From NCBI RefSeq assembly GCF_022810765.1, contig NZ_CP094494.1:2852001-2916000 (forward strand): a stretch of DNA of 64,000 nt, given 5' to 3'. Below, in pieces: positions 44,363-54,229 of this stretch. This DNA is from Winogradskyella sp. MH6. Its GTDB lineage: Bacteria > Bacteroidota > Bacteroidia > Flavobacteriales > Flavobacteriaceae. Both the position numbers and the translations under genes were made by a program. Position 1 is the stretch's first letter. Every line of letters begins with the position of its first letter. The notes under the pieces are model-generated. The model saw nothing but the letters and a program-made list of their open reading frames with translations. It did no database searches and was not told where the DNA came from.

Positions 44363-44376
44363 ATGCGTTTTTACAT

Positions 44377-46560
44377 TTATAATTGTTGAAGTAATTCGCG
44401 TACTTTCTCAGTGTCTTGTATTTGAAATTTTGCCTTGGTTTTGGTGAAGCCAACTTTTATGGTATAGGCCCAATCGGGTGCTTCTTCAAACATGTATTCG
44501 TCTGTCCAGTCATCACCAATAACAGATACAAAATTATAATCTTGTTGAGTGAGCAAGCGGCTTACAACACGTCCTTTATTAACGTTGCTGCTTTTTATTT
44601 CAATAACTTTATTTCCTTTTAAAATAGACAAACCATTGTTAGCCACCATACTCGTGAGGACAGTATTAAGTTCTATCGTACGGATTTTGGCAAGTTCAGG
44701 ATCTGCTTTTCTGTAATGCCACGCTAAGGAATAGTTTTTTGTTTCTATGAACGTTCCTGGTGTTCTGTCTACAAAAGTTTCTAATATTGGTCTTATGTTT
44801 TGCATCCAGTCTGTTTTTAAACGCTCTAAGGCTTTCCATTCTTTATTTTTATAAAGCCAAACACCATGGTCGGTTACAAGATTATAAGGCTTGTGTCCAA
44901 ACCATCGTTGAAAAGTATCTCTGTCTCGTCCACTTATAAGTACTAAAGTAGATTTTTCTTGTAATTTATCTAATAGATTGAATAAAGCCTCGTCTGGTTC
45001 TGCATCTTGAGGATTATCTTTAAACCCAACAAGTGTTCCATCATAATCCAAAAGGAGCAGTCTTTTGTCTTTATCTTTAAAGCTTTTTATAAATTCTGTT
45101 TCATAATCACTAGAAAGTTTTTTGGTAACCTTTTGATTCTTTACATTTTTTGTACTCTCTAGAGACTTTAAAAATTCATCAGCCCATTTCTCAACATCAT
45201 AACGTTTTAAGCGCTTTTGCAAAAACTTTATTCGTGTTTTTTGTTCCTCTAAAGGCATGGTTAAGGCACGCTTTAGATTAACTGCAAAAGCTTCATAACT
45301 ATTTGGGTTTATTAAAAGCGCTTCGTTCATTTCTTTAGAAGCACCAGCCATTTCACTAAGAATAAGCACACCATTGCCATTGGTTCTAGTCGCTACATAC
45401 TCCTTGGCTACTAAATTCATTCCATCTCTAATAGGTGTAATTAAAGCCACATCAGATGAAATATAAAGATCAATTAAGTCATCAAATGGTAGTGACCTAT
45501 AGAAATACCAAATAGGTGTCCAACTAACCGTTGCAAATTTTCCATTTATTCTACCAACAAGTTCATCCGTTTCGCGTTTTAGTTTTTGGTATTGCGGAAC
45601 ATTAGAGCGCGAAGGCACAGCTAACATTACCAATCTAACTTTTTCCTTATATTCTGAGTAAGTATCTAGAAAGTATTCAAAAGCCTTAATCCTGTTGGGA
45701 ATACCTTTGGTATAGTCCATTCTGTCAATGGATAATATCAGTTTTTTATCCTCAGTTATGTGTTCTTCAAGACGCTTTCTAAGGTCCGACTTTTCTCTAG
45801 ACTCATTATGATGCTCTAAAGCAGCGTTATAAAATTTATCATAATCAATTCCCATTGGGAAAGAATCGACTTTAATTATTCTGTCATGGTAACTAATCTC
45901 GTTGAATTGCACATCTAATCGCAATATTCGTTTTACAGAACTTAGAAAATGACGTTCGTAATCATACGTATGAAAACCTAACAAATCGGCACCTAACATT
46001 CCGGTTAGGATTTCTTCACGCCACGGAAAAGTTCTAAAAATTTCATACGAAGGAAAAGGGATGTGCAAAAAGAAACCAATAGTTGTATTGGGCTTTCTGT
46101 CTTTTATAAGCTGTGGTAATAATAATAATTGGTAATCGTGTACCCAAACCGTATCTCCATCTTCTAAATTATCAATTACAACTTCAGCAAACTTTTCATT
46201 AACACGTTTATACGCTTCCCATTCTTTCTGTTCAAATTTTGAATATTCCATAAAGTAATGGAACAATGGCCAAAGTGCTCTGTTGCTAAAACCTTCATAA
46301 TATTCTTCTATATCTTGGTTGGTAAGTGGAACAGAAACACATTTTTCGTTTCTAATTTTAGATTGCACTTCATTAGAAAGCTCTGTACTTAATTCATTTT
46401 CTGGTATTCCAGACCAACCAATCCAAATGCCATTACCTTCTGCGTGTACCGATTTCATTCCTGTGGCTAAGCCGCCAACACTTGGTACAATTTCTAGAGA
46501 ATTTTCTTGGATAGAAACCTGAAGAGGTAAACGATTTGAAACGATTATAGTTTTATTCAT
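44377..46560 (-). CDS. Bifunctional trehalose-6-phosphate synthase/phosphatase
   Basis: Makes trehalose in two steps from UDP-glucose and glucose-6-phosphate. The N-terminal GT20 domain (about 1-470) shows IVSNRLPLQVSI, VGGLATGMKSVH, VWVHDYQLLLLPQLI, IGFFLHIPFPSYEIFR, RMDYTKGIPNRI and RDGMNLVAKEYVAT. The C-terminal HAD phosphatase domain (about 495-727) has LLLDYDGTLVGF with the catalytic aspartates, LISGRDRDTFQRWF and GDDWTDEYMFE. The 727-residue fusion is of the yeast/plant/Bacteroidota kind. It lies on the opposite strand inside the glucan cluster and diverges from the GH15 gene across 81 bases. Confidence 0.95.
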   Translation of the reverse strand: MNKTIIVSNRLPLQVSIQENSLEIVPSVGGLATGMKSVHAEGNGIWIGWSGIPENELSTELSNEVQSKIRNEKCVSVPLTNQDIEEYYEGFSNRALWPLFHYFMEYSKFEQKEWEAYKRVNEKFAEVVIDNLEDGDTVWVHDYQLLLLPQLIKDRKPNTTIGFFLHIPFPSYEIFRTFPWREEILTGMLGADLLGFHTYDYERHFLSSVKRILRLDVQFNEISYHDRIIKVDSFPMGIDYDKFYNAALEHHNESREKSDLRKRLEEHITEDKKLILSIDRMDYTKGIPNRIKAFEYFLDTYSEYKEKVRLVMLAVPSRSNVPQYQKLKRETDELVGRINGKFATVSWTPIWYFYRSLPFDDLIDLYISSDVALITPIRDGMNLVAKEYVATRTNGNGVLILSEMAGASKEMNEALLINPNSYEAFAVNLKRALTMPLEEQKTRIKFLQKRLKRYDVEKWADEFLKSLESTKNVKNQKVTKKLSSDYETEFIKSFKDKDKRLLLLDYDGTLVGFKDNPQDAEPDEALFNLLDKLQEKSTLVLISGRDRDTFQRWFGHKPYNLVTDHGVWLYKNKEWKALERLKTDWMQNIRPILETFVDRTPGTFIETKNYSLAWHYRKADPELAKIRTIELNTVLTSMVANNGLSILKGNKVIEIKSSNVNKGRVVSRLLTQQDYNFVSVIGDDWTDEYMFEEAPDWAYTIKVGFTKTKAKFQIQDTEKVRELLQQL

Positions 46561-46641
46561 AAAGATTATTTGTGCTAATTGATAGGTTTTCGTTAATTTA
46601 AAGAAAATAAAAGGTTTTACATTATAAAAAACAAAGATTTG

Positions 46642-48441
46642 ATGAACAATTTAGATTATGGTGTTATTGGTAATTGTAGAAGTGCTGCTCTAATTTCAAA
46701 AAATGGCTCTGTAGATTGGTGCTGTTTGCCTCAGTTTGATTCACCTTCTGTTTTTGGAAAACTATTAGATGAAAATATTGGAGGTTCCTTTGGTTTTGAG
46801 GTCGATGATAGTTATCAAATAAGCCAGCAATATATTGAGAATACAGTAGTTTTGGTTACGAGATTTAGTAACGGTTTAGATGCTTTTGAAGTTAGAGACT
46901 TTATGCCGAGATATTACAAGCAAAATGGTACTTACCACTCTCCTCCAGAATTCATTAGATATATAAAATACATTTCTGGTAAACCTACTGTAAAGGTTGT
47001 TTACGATCCTAAATTAGAATATGCAAAAGGAGAGACCAGTACGTATATAAAAAACGATTTTATAGTTAGCTTAACTGATAAAGAAACGTACGACACCTTG
47101 TTTTTATATACAGATTTAGATAAAGACAAAGTTGTAAAAGGTGAAGATATTAAAATTACCTCAGATCACTTTTTACTTGTAGGCTATCATGAAAAGCTTT
47201 TTGTACCCACTTTAAAAATGGCGCGTTTAGAGTTAGAACGCACCAAAGTCTATTGGTTAAATTGGATGGAGCGTACAACATCTTACAAAAAATATAACTC
47301 TCAAATAGCAAGAAGTGCTATGACATTAAAATTGCTTAGTTATGATAAGACAGGAGCAATTTTAGCAGCTATTACGACTTCTCTTCCAGAAACAATAGGA
47401 GAAGTAAGAAATTGGGATTACAGATTTTGTTGGATTCGTGATGCATCCATGGTTATAAAAGTAATGTCAACCTTAGGACATAAAAATATAGCAAAACGAT
47501 ACTTAAAATTTATTATCAACCTAATACCGGATAAGGACGAAAAACTTCAAATTATGTATGGTATTAATGGTGAAAAGAAGTTAACAGAAGCGTTTTTAGA
47601 ACACTTAGCGGGTTATAAAAATTCTAGTCCAGTAAGGATAGGTAATGCTGCCTATAAACAAAAACAGAATGACATTTATGGTATTTTAATGGACATGATT
47701 CATCAATTGTTATTAGACTTTAGTAATGATATAGATGATGGTGAAGACTTATGGAATATTACAAAAGGTATTGTTTGGGTTGTAAACAAGCACTGGAAAG
47801 AACCCGACAAAGGTATATGGGAATTTAGATCAGAAGATCAGCATTTTACCTTTTCTAAGGTTTTATGCTGGACAGCTGTAGATAAAGCCATAAAAGTTGG
47901 CAAATTATTAGGTAAAACTTCAAAGTTGGCTCGTTGGCAATTATTAGAACAAGCCATTAGAGAAGATATTATGGTTAATGCTTGGAGTGATTCGGCTCAG
48001 GCTTTTACACAAGCTTACGGCTCAGACGATTTAGATGCTTCTGTTTTATTGATGGAAAACTATGGATTTATAGAAGCTAAGCATCCCAAATATGTAAGTA
48101 CAGTAAAAGCTATAGAACGAGAGTTATCTCATGATGGGCTTTTGTACCGTTATAAAAATAAAGACGATTTTGGTTTACCATCCTCATCGTTTACCATTTG
48201 TACATTTTGGTTTATAAATAGCTTATTTAAGATAGGAGAGGAAGAAAGAGCTGTAAAACATTTTGAAAAATTATTGTCTTACAGTAATCATTTAGGATTG
48301 TTTAGTGAGGATTTAGATTTTAAAACAAAACGACTGTTAGGAAATTTTCCACAAGCCTATTCTCATTTAGCACTTGTTGAAACAGCAATAAATCTATCTA
48401 AGGTTACAAAAGATGAAAAGGTAAAAGACGTATTGTCTTAA
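46642..48441 (+). CDS. Glycoside hydrolase family 15 protein (glucoamylase/trehalase-like)
   Basis: A 599-residue GH15 enzyme. It has an N-terminal beta-sandwich (about 1-220, beginning MNNLDYGVIGNCRSAALIS, NGSVDWCCLPQFDSPSVF) and an (alpha/alpha)6 catalytic barrel with GEVRNWDYRFCWIRDASM and GIWEFRSEDQHFTFSKVLCW. This intracellular kind (no signal peptide) includes glucoamylases and the mycobacterial trehalase. Placement opposite otsAB makes trehalose a fair substrate candidate, but the sequence does not decide between glucan and trehalose. The ATG at 46642 is chosen over a TTG one codon upstream. Confidence 0.9.
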   Translation: MNNLDYGVIGNCRSAALISKNGSVDWCCLPQFDSPSVFGKLLDENIGGSFGFEVDDSYQISQQYIENTVVLVTRFSNGLDAFEVRDFMPRYYKQNGTYHSPPEFIRYIKYISGKPTVKVVYDPKLEYAKGETSTYIKNDFIVSLTDKETYDTLFLYTDLDKDKVVKGEDIKITSDHFLLVGYHEKLFVPTLKMARLELERTKVYWLNWMERTTSYKKYNSQIARSAMTLKLLSYDKTGAILAAITTSLPETIGEVRNWDYRFCWIRDASMVIKVMSTLGHKNIAKRYLKFIINLIPDKDEKLQIMYGINGEKKLTEAFLEHLAGYKNSSPVRIGNAAYKQKQNDIYGILMDMIHQLLLDFSNDIDDGEDLWNITKGIVWVVNKHWKEPDKGIWEFRSEDQHFTFSKVLCWTAVDKAIKVGKLLGKTSKLARWQLLEQAIREDIMVNAWSDSAQAFTQAYGSDDLDASVLLMENYGFIEAKHPKYVSTVKAIERELSHDGLLYRYKNKDDFGLPSSSFTICTFWFINSLFKIGEEERAVKHFEKLLSYSNHLGLFSEDLDFKTKRLLGNFPQAYSHLALVETAINLSKVTKDEKVKDVLS

Positions 48442-48590
48442 TGTTTTGAATAACTTTTATAAAAATGAATAAAAACAAATTAGTACCCAAAAGTAATACA
48501 ACGATGTAGTTTAATTAACCACATTTATTCTTTTTAAATGTCGATAATGTATATTACATTCGTTACATAATAAACAATCAAAATAGCAAT

Positions 48591-50528
48591 ATGCAAAACC
48601 AAAGACGTGTTGTCATAGACACAGTTACGCCTCAAATTAACTGTGGTGAGTTTTATATAAAACGCATTGTAAACGAAGTTGTAAATGTAGATGCTCATGT
48701 CCTTGTAGATGGACATGATGTTATTGCGGCTTCTGTACTTTATAAGCATGAAAAAGAACGAAAATGGAGCGAGGTAAGAATGCATCATGTAGTTAATGAC
48801 GAATGGAAAGCCTCATTTACAGTAGAAAAACAAGGCTTTTACACTTATAAGGTTGAAGGTTGGGTAGACTATGCATTAAATTGGCAACATGGTATTGAAC
48901 GAAAAATTGACGATAATCAGCATGTAAGGTCAGAGCTTTTAGAAGGGGTAACTTACCTTAAACCATTACTAAAAAAAGCTTCAAAAAAGGAAAAAGAATA
49001 CTTAGCCCATTGCATAGATTGTTTTGAAAATGAGGACAAATATGATGATGCTATCAAAGAAGCAACATCTCACAAACTGCATGATATCTTTGTAAAATAT
49101 CCAGAAAAGCATTTGGCTAATGCATCTAAAGAATTACAAATCTATGTAGATAGAAAGAAAGCACTTTTCAGCACTTGGTATGAATTCTTCCCTAGATCTT
49201 CTTCTCAAACCGAAGGTCAACATGGAACATTTAAAGATTGTGAGCGTTTATTACCTCGAATAGCAGAAATGGGTTTTGATACCTTGTATTTTCCACCAGT
49301 TCATCCAATTGGTGAAGTTAATCGTAAAGGAAAAAACAACACAACCAATGCCAAAGAAGGAGATGTAGGTTCGGCTTGGGGAATTGGCTCGCAATATGGA
49401 GGTCATAAAGATATTCACCCACAACTAGGAACAGTTGAAGACTTTAAAGCATTGATTAAAAAAGCTAAAGATTTGGGTATTGAAATTGCTATGGATTACG
49501 CATTACAGGCAGCACCAGATCATCCTTGGGTAAAAGAGCATCCAGATTGGTTTAAATGGAGACCAGACGGAACAGTTCAGTATGCTGAGAATCCTCCAAA
49601 AAAATATCAGGATATTTTACCAATTTACTGGGAAAGTAAAGACTATAAAAACCTTTGGAAAGAATGTTTAGACATTTTAATGTACTGGATAGATTGTGGT
49701 ATCAAAGTTTTTAGAGTAGATAATCCGCATACAAAACCTTATTATTTTTGGAATTGGATTATAGCTGAAGTAAAAAAACAACATCCAGATATCCTTTTCT
49801 TAGCAGAGGCATTTACTAAGCCAAAGGTAATGCAGCAATTAGCTAAACAAGGATATACACAATCGTATACATACTTTACTTGGAGAAATAATAAGCAAGA
49901 GCTTATTGAGTATATGACAGAGCTTACCCAATCCGATCAGCGTGAGTATATGAGACCAAATTTTTGGCCAAATACACCAGATATCAATCCCTATCATTTA
50001 CAAGGAGCTAATGAGTCTAAATATTTGCAACGTTATGTTTTAGCTGCAACATTAAGCTCTAACATAGGTATTTATGGCCCTGTATTTGAACAACAGATAG
50101 ATGATGCTATTCCTGGAAAAGAAGAATATTATATGTCTGAGAAGTTTGAAGTGAAGCATTACAATTGGGATGTGCAAAATAAGCTGACGTCTATAATATC
50201 AAAGGTAAATGCTATCCGTCATCAACATGAAGCATTACAACAAACAAATAACATTAAATTTTGCCATGTAGAGAACGATAACCTATTGGCTTTTTACAAA
50301 TGGAATGACTCAAAAACAGACGAGTTATTAATCATTGTTAGTTTAGAACAATACTATGCACAACAAGGAACGGTTCAATTGCCTTTGCAAGATTTAGGAA
50401 TCCATTCTGGTCATCAAATAACTGTAAATGATTTAGTTACAGGAAGCAGTTATAATTGGCATAACGAATGGAATTTTATTGAGTTGCATCCCACCTTACC
50501 ATTTCATATATTTAAGATAAATAAATAG
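48591..50528 (+). CDS. glgE: Maltose-1-phosphate maltosyltransferase GlgE
   Basis: GH13 enzyme that transfers maltosyl units from alpha-maltose-1-phosphate to the non-reducing end of alpha-glucan. The 645 residues follow GlgE: an N-terminal domain (RVVIDTVTPQINCGEFYIKR), then ARG-like helical insert, FFPRSSSQTEGQHGTF, DTLYFPPVHPIGEVNRKGKNN, the nucleophile Asp in KVFRVDNPHTKP and the acid/base Glu in ILFLAEAFTKPKVM, plus WPNTPDI near the active site. It starts a tight run with the maltokinase gene (2 bases) and glgB (4 bases). A gap of 149 bases before it has room for a promoter. Confidence 0.95.
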   Translation: MQNQRRVVIDTVTPQINCGEFYIKRIVNEVVNVDAHVLVDGHDVIAASVLYKHEKERKWSEVRMHHVVNDEWKASFTVEKQGFYTYKVEGWVDYALNWQHGIERKIDDNQHVRSELLEGVTYLKPLLKKASKKEKEYLAHCIDCFENEDKYDDAIKEATSHKLHDIFVKYPEKHLANASKELQIYVDRKKALFSTWYEFFPRSSSQTEGQHGTFKDCERLLPRIAEMGFDTLYFPPVHPIGEVNRKGKNNTTNAKEGDVGSAWGIGSQYGGHKDIHPQLGTVEDFKALIKKAKDLGIEIAMDYALQAAPDHPWVKEHPDWFKWRPDGTVQYAENPPKKYQDILPIYWESKDYKNLWKECLDILMYWIDCGIKVFRVDNPHTKPYYFWNWIIAEVKKQHPDILFLAEAFTKPKVMQQLAKQGYTQSYTYFTWRNNKQELIEYMTELTQSDQREYMRPNFWPNTPDINPYHLQGANESKYLQRYVLAATLSSNIGIYGPVFEQQIDDAIPGKEEYYMSEKFEVKHYNWDVQNKLTSIISKVNAIRHQHEALQQTNNIKFCHVENDNLLAFYKWNDSKTDELLIIVSLEQYYAQQGTVQLPLQDLGIHSGHQITVNDLVTGSSYNWHNEWNFIELHPTLPFHIFKINK

Positions 50529-50530
50529 AA

Positions 50531-52162
50531 ATGTCTAAAAAGAAATCTACATCAGTCAATCTTAAAACACCGTACAATTTTAATGTACAGTGGGAGGAGT
50601 TGATGGAAAATGAAGATTTTGTAAAAACATTTCTTTCAGACGTCTTAGAAAAATATATCATAAAGCAACGCTGGTACGGTGGCAAGTCGAGTAAGCTAAA
50701 ATATATTGAACTTGCTGAATATTTCAGAATCCAACAAAACGAAGAAGTATACTATGGGCTTATACTAGAAGTTAATTTCAATGAAGCTTTTTACCAACAT
50801 TACTTTTTGCCTATAGCTTTTGTGTCTGATGAAAATTTTGCTAAGGACGACAGGATTTTACCAATAAGCATTCAAAATCAAGAAGGTTTTATAATAGATG
50901 CTATAAACTTAGAAGCATTCAGAAAGGTGGTTTTTGAGCGTATACTAACAGCTGTACCAAAAGATCGTACTCGAGTACAATACAAAAAGAGTTCATTATT
51001 TAATGATTGCAAGTACGAATCATCGAGATTTATGGGTATGGAACAAAGCAATACGTCCATTATTTATAATGATAAGTATGTTTTAAAATTCTTCAGACGC
51101 ATTTATGCAGACCGCAACCCTGATTATGAAATGAGTCGTTTTTTATCTGAAAAGAAAGATTTTAAAAATACTCCTGCTTACTTAGGAAGCATGCAAATTA
51201 AAGACCACGAAAACATAAATATCACCATTGCGTTAATGAACGAATTGGTGCCAAACGAAGGTGATGCTTGGGCTTATATGTTGCAGGAACTTCATAAAGT
51301 GTTTTTAAATTTAGAGTATAAAAACATTAACATAAACCGTCTGCCTCACACAGAACCTTTTGAGCGATTGACTATTAGAGATATTCCTGCGCAAATTATT
51401 GATTGGGCTGGTTTAAATGTCTTTACAAAAATGCAGACGCTAGCTAAACGCACCGCAGAGATGCATATAGCTTTGGGATCTGAGTTTGAGGATACATCCT
51501 TTACGCCAGAAAGGTTTAATGGTGATTATACAGTTTGGTTAAAAAACAGATTGTTGTATCAATTTCAAAATCGTTTAAATGCGGTTGAGAACAATCTTCA
51601 TAAGTTAGATGGTTTGGCATTAGAACTGGCAAATGAGTTTCTGGAACGTAAAAACGAAATTAGAAAACGATTCTTAAATTTTGATTGGACTAAGTTAAAA
51701 GGCGAACGACTCAGAGTACATGGAGATTACCACTTGGGTCAAATTCTCGTTAAGAACGATGATTTCTACATCCTCGATTTTGAAGGTGAACCAGAAAGCA
51801 CCATTAGAGACAGAAAAGTAAAACAGCCACCACTAAAGGATGTTGCAGGATTATTTAGGTCGTTTCATTATGCCATTTACGCAACAATCTTCAACAACCA
51901 AGAGAAGTACAAGCAAAGCCAAGAAGAACTTTTTAAGGCAGGCGAGATTTTGTATCAATATTTTATAGGGTTATTTTTAGGAACTTATGTTGTAGAAATT
52001 CAAAATGCTAATATTAACATTGGCTATCAGCAAGAACGTATATTTTTATTAAAATATTCACTATTAGAAAAAGCAGTTTACGAATTAGGTTACGAGCTTA
52101 ATTCTCGACCACTTTGGGCAGTTATTCCGTTAAAGGGAATTTCAAATATTATCAACCACTAA
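50531..52162 (+). CDS. Maltokinase (Mak/Pep2-like), stand-alone
   Basis: An aminoglycoside-phosphotransferase-fold kinase of 543 residues expected to phosphorylate maltose to alpha-maltose-1-phosphate with ATP. An N-terminal cap domain (about 25-130, IIKQRWYGGKSSKLKYIELAEYF) precedes the catalytic loop LRVHGDYHLGQILV and the metal-binding FYILDFEGEPE, followed by VAGLFRSFHYAIY. In many bacteria this domain is fused to trehalose synthase (TreS). Here it is separate and no TreS gene is in the window, so its maltose source is unclear. It is sandwiched between glgE and glgB, which supports the assignment. Confidence 0.9.
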   Translation: MSKKKSTSVNLKTPYNFNVQWEELMENEDFVKTFLSDVLEKYIIKQRWYGGKSSKLKYIELAEYFRIQQNEEVYYGLILEVNFNEAFYQHYFLPIAFVSDENFAKDDRILPISIQNQEGFIIDAINLEAFRKVVFERILTAVPKDRTRVQYKKSSLFNDCKYESSRFMGMEQSNTSIIYNDKYVLKFFRRIYADRNPDYEMSRFLSEKKDFKNTPAYLGSMQIKDHENINITIALMNELVPNEGDAWAYMLQELHKVFLNLEYKNININRLPHTEPFERLTIRDIPAQIIDWAGLNVFTKMQTLAKRTAEMHIALGSEFEDTSFTPERFNGDYTVWLKNRLLYQFQNRLNAVENNLHKLDGLALELANEFLERKNEIRKRFLNFDWTKLKGERLRVHGDYHLGQILVKNDDFYILDFEGEPESTIRDRKVKQPPLKDVAGLFRSFHYAIYATIFNNQEKYKQSQEELFKAGEILYQYFIGLFLGTYVVEIQNANINIGYQQERIFLLKYSLLEKAVYELGYELNSRPLWAVIPLKGISNIINH

Positions 52163-52166
52163 ATTT

Positions 52167-54077
52167 ATGGCAGAAGTAATTGCACACAGTTTATTTACAG
52201 ATTTTGATATCGATTTGTTTAAATCTGGTAAACATTATCGTCTTTACGAAAAATTCGGTTCTCATATCACAACCGTTAATGGAGTAGAAGGTACCTATTT
52301 TGCGGTTTGGGCACCAAGTGCTAAATCAGTTTCCGTTGTTGGTGATTTTAACTTTTGGTTAGAAGGAGATCATAAACTTAATGTGCGTTGGGATGAAAGC
52401 GGAATTTGGGAAGGTTTTATACCTGGTGTTGGTAAAGGCAATATTTACAAGTATAAAATTCATAGTCATCATAACGATATAAAGACAGAGAAAGCAGATC
52501 CGTATGCCAGACGTTGTGAGCATCCGCCAAATACAGCTTCAATAGTTTGGGAAGATGATTATAAGTGGAAGGATAACAAATGGATGAAAAAGCGTAAGGA
52601 TCACAATGCTTTAGATGCTCCTTTTTCAGTTTACGAAGTTCATTTAGGCTCGTGGAAAAAGAAGGTTGAAGAAAATAGATTCTTAACTTACGAAGAACTT
52701 GCGGAAGATCTTGTGACCTATGTAAAGGATATGAATTTTACGCACGTAGAGCTTATGCCAATTATGGAATATCCTTATGATCCATCTTGGGGTTATCAAC
52801 TTACAGGTTATTTTGCACCAACATCGCGTTTTGGTTATCCTGAAGATTTTAAACTACTAGTAGATAAATTACATCAAAACGATATAGGAATCATTTTAGA
52901 TTGGGTACCATCGCATTTTCCTGAAGATGCTCATGGACTTGGTTTTTTTGATGGCTCGGCTCTATACGAACATCCAGATAGACGAAAAGGTTACCATCCA
53001 GATTGGAAAAGCTTAATCTTCAATTACGGAAGAAATGAAGTAAAATCGTTCCTAATTAGTAATGCCATTTTTTGGCTAGATCAATACCATGCTGATGGTC
53101 TAAGGGTTGATGCTGTTGCATCCATGTTGTTTTTAGATTACAGTAGAGAAGAAGGTGAATGGGAACCAAATATGTTTGGTGGCAGAGAAAATCTTGATGC
53201 TATCTCGTTTATGCGCGAAATGAATGAAGCGGTTTACACTTCGTTTCCCGATGTACAAACCATTGCAGAAGAATCAACGTCGTTTCCTATGGTTTCTAAA
53301 CCAACCTACCTTGGTGGATTGGGTTTTGGAATGAAGTGGATGATGGGCTGGATGCATGATACATTACAGTATTTTGCTAAAGAACCAATTTATAGAAAGC
53401 ATCATCAGAATGACTTAACTTTCAGTATGACATATGCTTTTACAGAGAATTTTATGTTACCACTAAGCCATGATGAAGTTGTTTATGGTAAGCACTCAAT
53501 TTTAGGAAGAATGCCAGGTGACGAGTGGCAACGTTTTGCGAACTTAAGATTGTTGTACTCTTACATGTTTACACATCCAGGAACAAATTTATTATTTCAA
53601 GGAGCTGAATTTGGGCAAAGTGAAGAATGGAATTTTCAACAAAGCTTAGATTGGCATCTCTTGCAATATGCACCACATAAAGGTGTGCAAGCATTGATTA
53701 AGGACTTAAATGCTTTGTATAGAAATGAACCAGCATTGCACCAAAAACAATTTACAGGTGAAGGTTTTGAATGGATAGATTATAACGATTCTGAAAATTC
53801 TGTTTTGTTATACATTAGAAAAGGGAATGATAAAGAAGACCATTTGATTATTGCTTGTAATATGACTCCAGTGCCAAGAGATAAATATAAAATTGGAGTT
53901 CCGAGACAAGGCAAGTTGAAAGAAATATTCAATAGTGATTTGAAAAAATATTTTGGTACAGGTAAGTATAAAAATACGATTCAAACCGTAAAAGCAGAAC
54001 CATGGCAATACAGAGACTATTCTGTTGAGGTTAATATTCCACCTTTAGGTATGGTTGCATTAAAATATTCTAAATAA
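52167..54077 (+). CDS. glgB: 1,4-alpha-glucan branching enzyme
   Basis: Introduces alpha-1,6 branches into linear alpha-glucan. The 636-residue protein has the N-terminal CBM48 (about 30-125, GTYFAVWAPSAKSVSVVGDFN) and a GH13 barrel with HVELMPIMEYPYDPSWGYQ, DWVPSHFPEDAHGL, the nucleophile Asp in GLRVDAVASMLFLDY, the acid/base Glu in IAEESTSFPMV and LPLSHDEVVYGK. It is the shorter branching-enzyme form without the extra N-terminal CBM48. It starts four bases after the maltokinase gene in the same operon. Confidence 0.96.
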   Translation: MAEVIAHSLFTDFDIDLFKSGKHYRLYEKFGSHITTVNGVEGTYFAVWAPSAKSVSVVGDFNFWLEGDHKLNVRWDESGIWEGFIPGVGKGNIYKYKIHSHHNDIKTEKADPYARRCEHPPNTASIVWEDDYKWKDNKWMKKRKDHNALDAPFSVYEVHLGSWKKKVEENRFLTYEELAEDLVTYVKDMNFTHVELMPIMEYPYDPSWGYQLTGYFAPTSRFGYPEDFKLLVDKLHQNDIGIILDWVPSHFPEDAHGLGFFDGSALYEHPDRRKGYHPDWKSLIFNYGRNEVKSFLISNAIFWLDQYHADGLRVDAVASMLFLDYSREEGEWEPNMFGGRENLDAISFMREMNEAVYTSFPDVQTIAEESTSFPMVSKPTYLGGLGFGMKWMMGWMHDTLQYFAKEPIYRKHHQNDLTFSMTYAFTENFMLPLSHDEVVYGKHSILGRMPGDEWQRFANLRLLYSYMFTHPGTNLLFQGAEFGQSEEWNFQQSLDWHLLQYAPHKGVQALIKDLNALYRNEPALHQKQFTGEGFEWIDYNDSENSVLLYIRKGNDKEDHLIIACNMTPVPRDKYKIGVPRQGKLKEIFNSDLKKYFGTGKYKNTIQTVKAEPWQYRDYSVEVNIPPLGMVALKYSK

Positions 54078-54229
54078 AGTCTTGATATTCGGTTTATTAA
54101 TTGCGATTTAAGCAAAAATATTATTCGAAAACGTTGTAGTTAACAATTCTGTATAATAACAGTGTTAACCTCTTTCTTAATATCTAATTTTTCCGTTTTT
54201 TTACACGCCCTTTTATATTAAATCATGCT

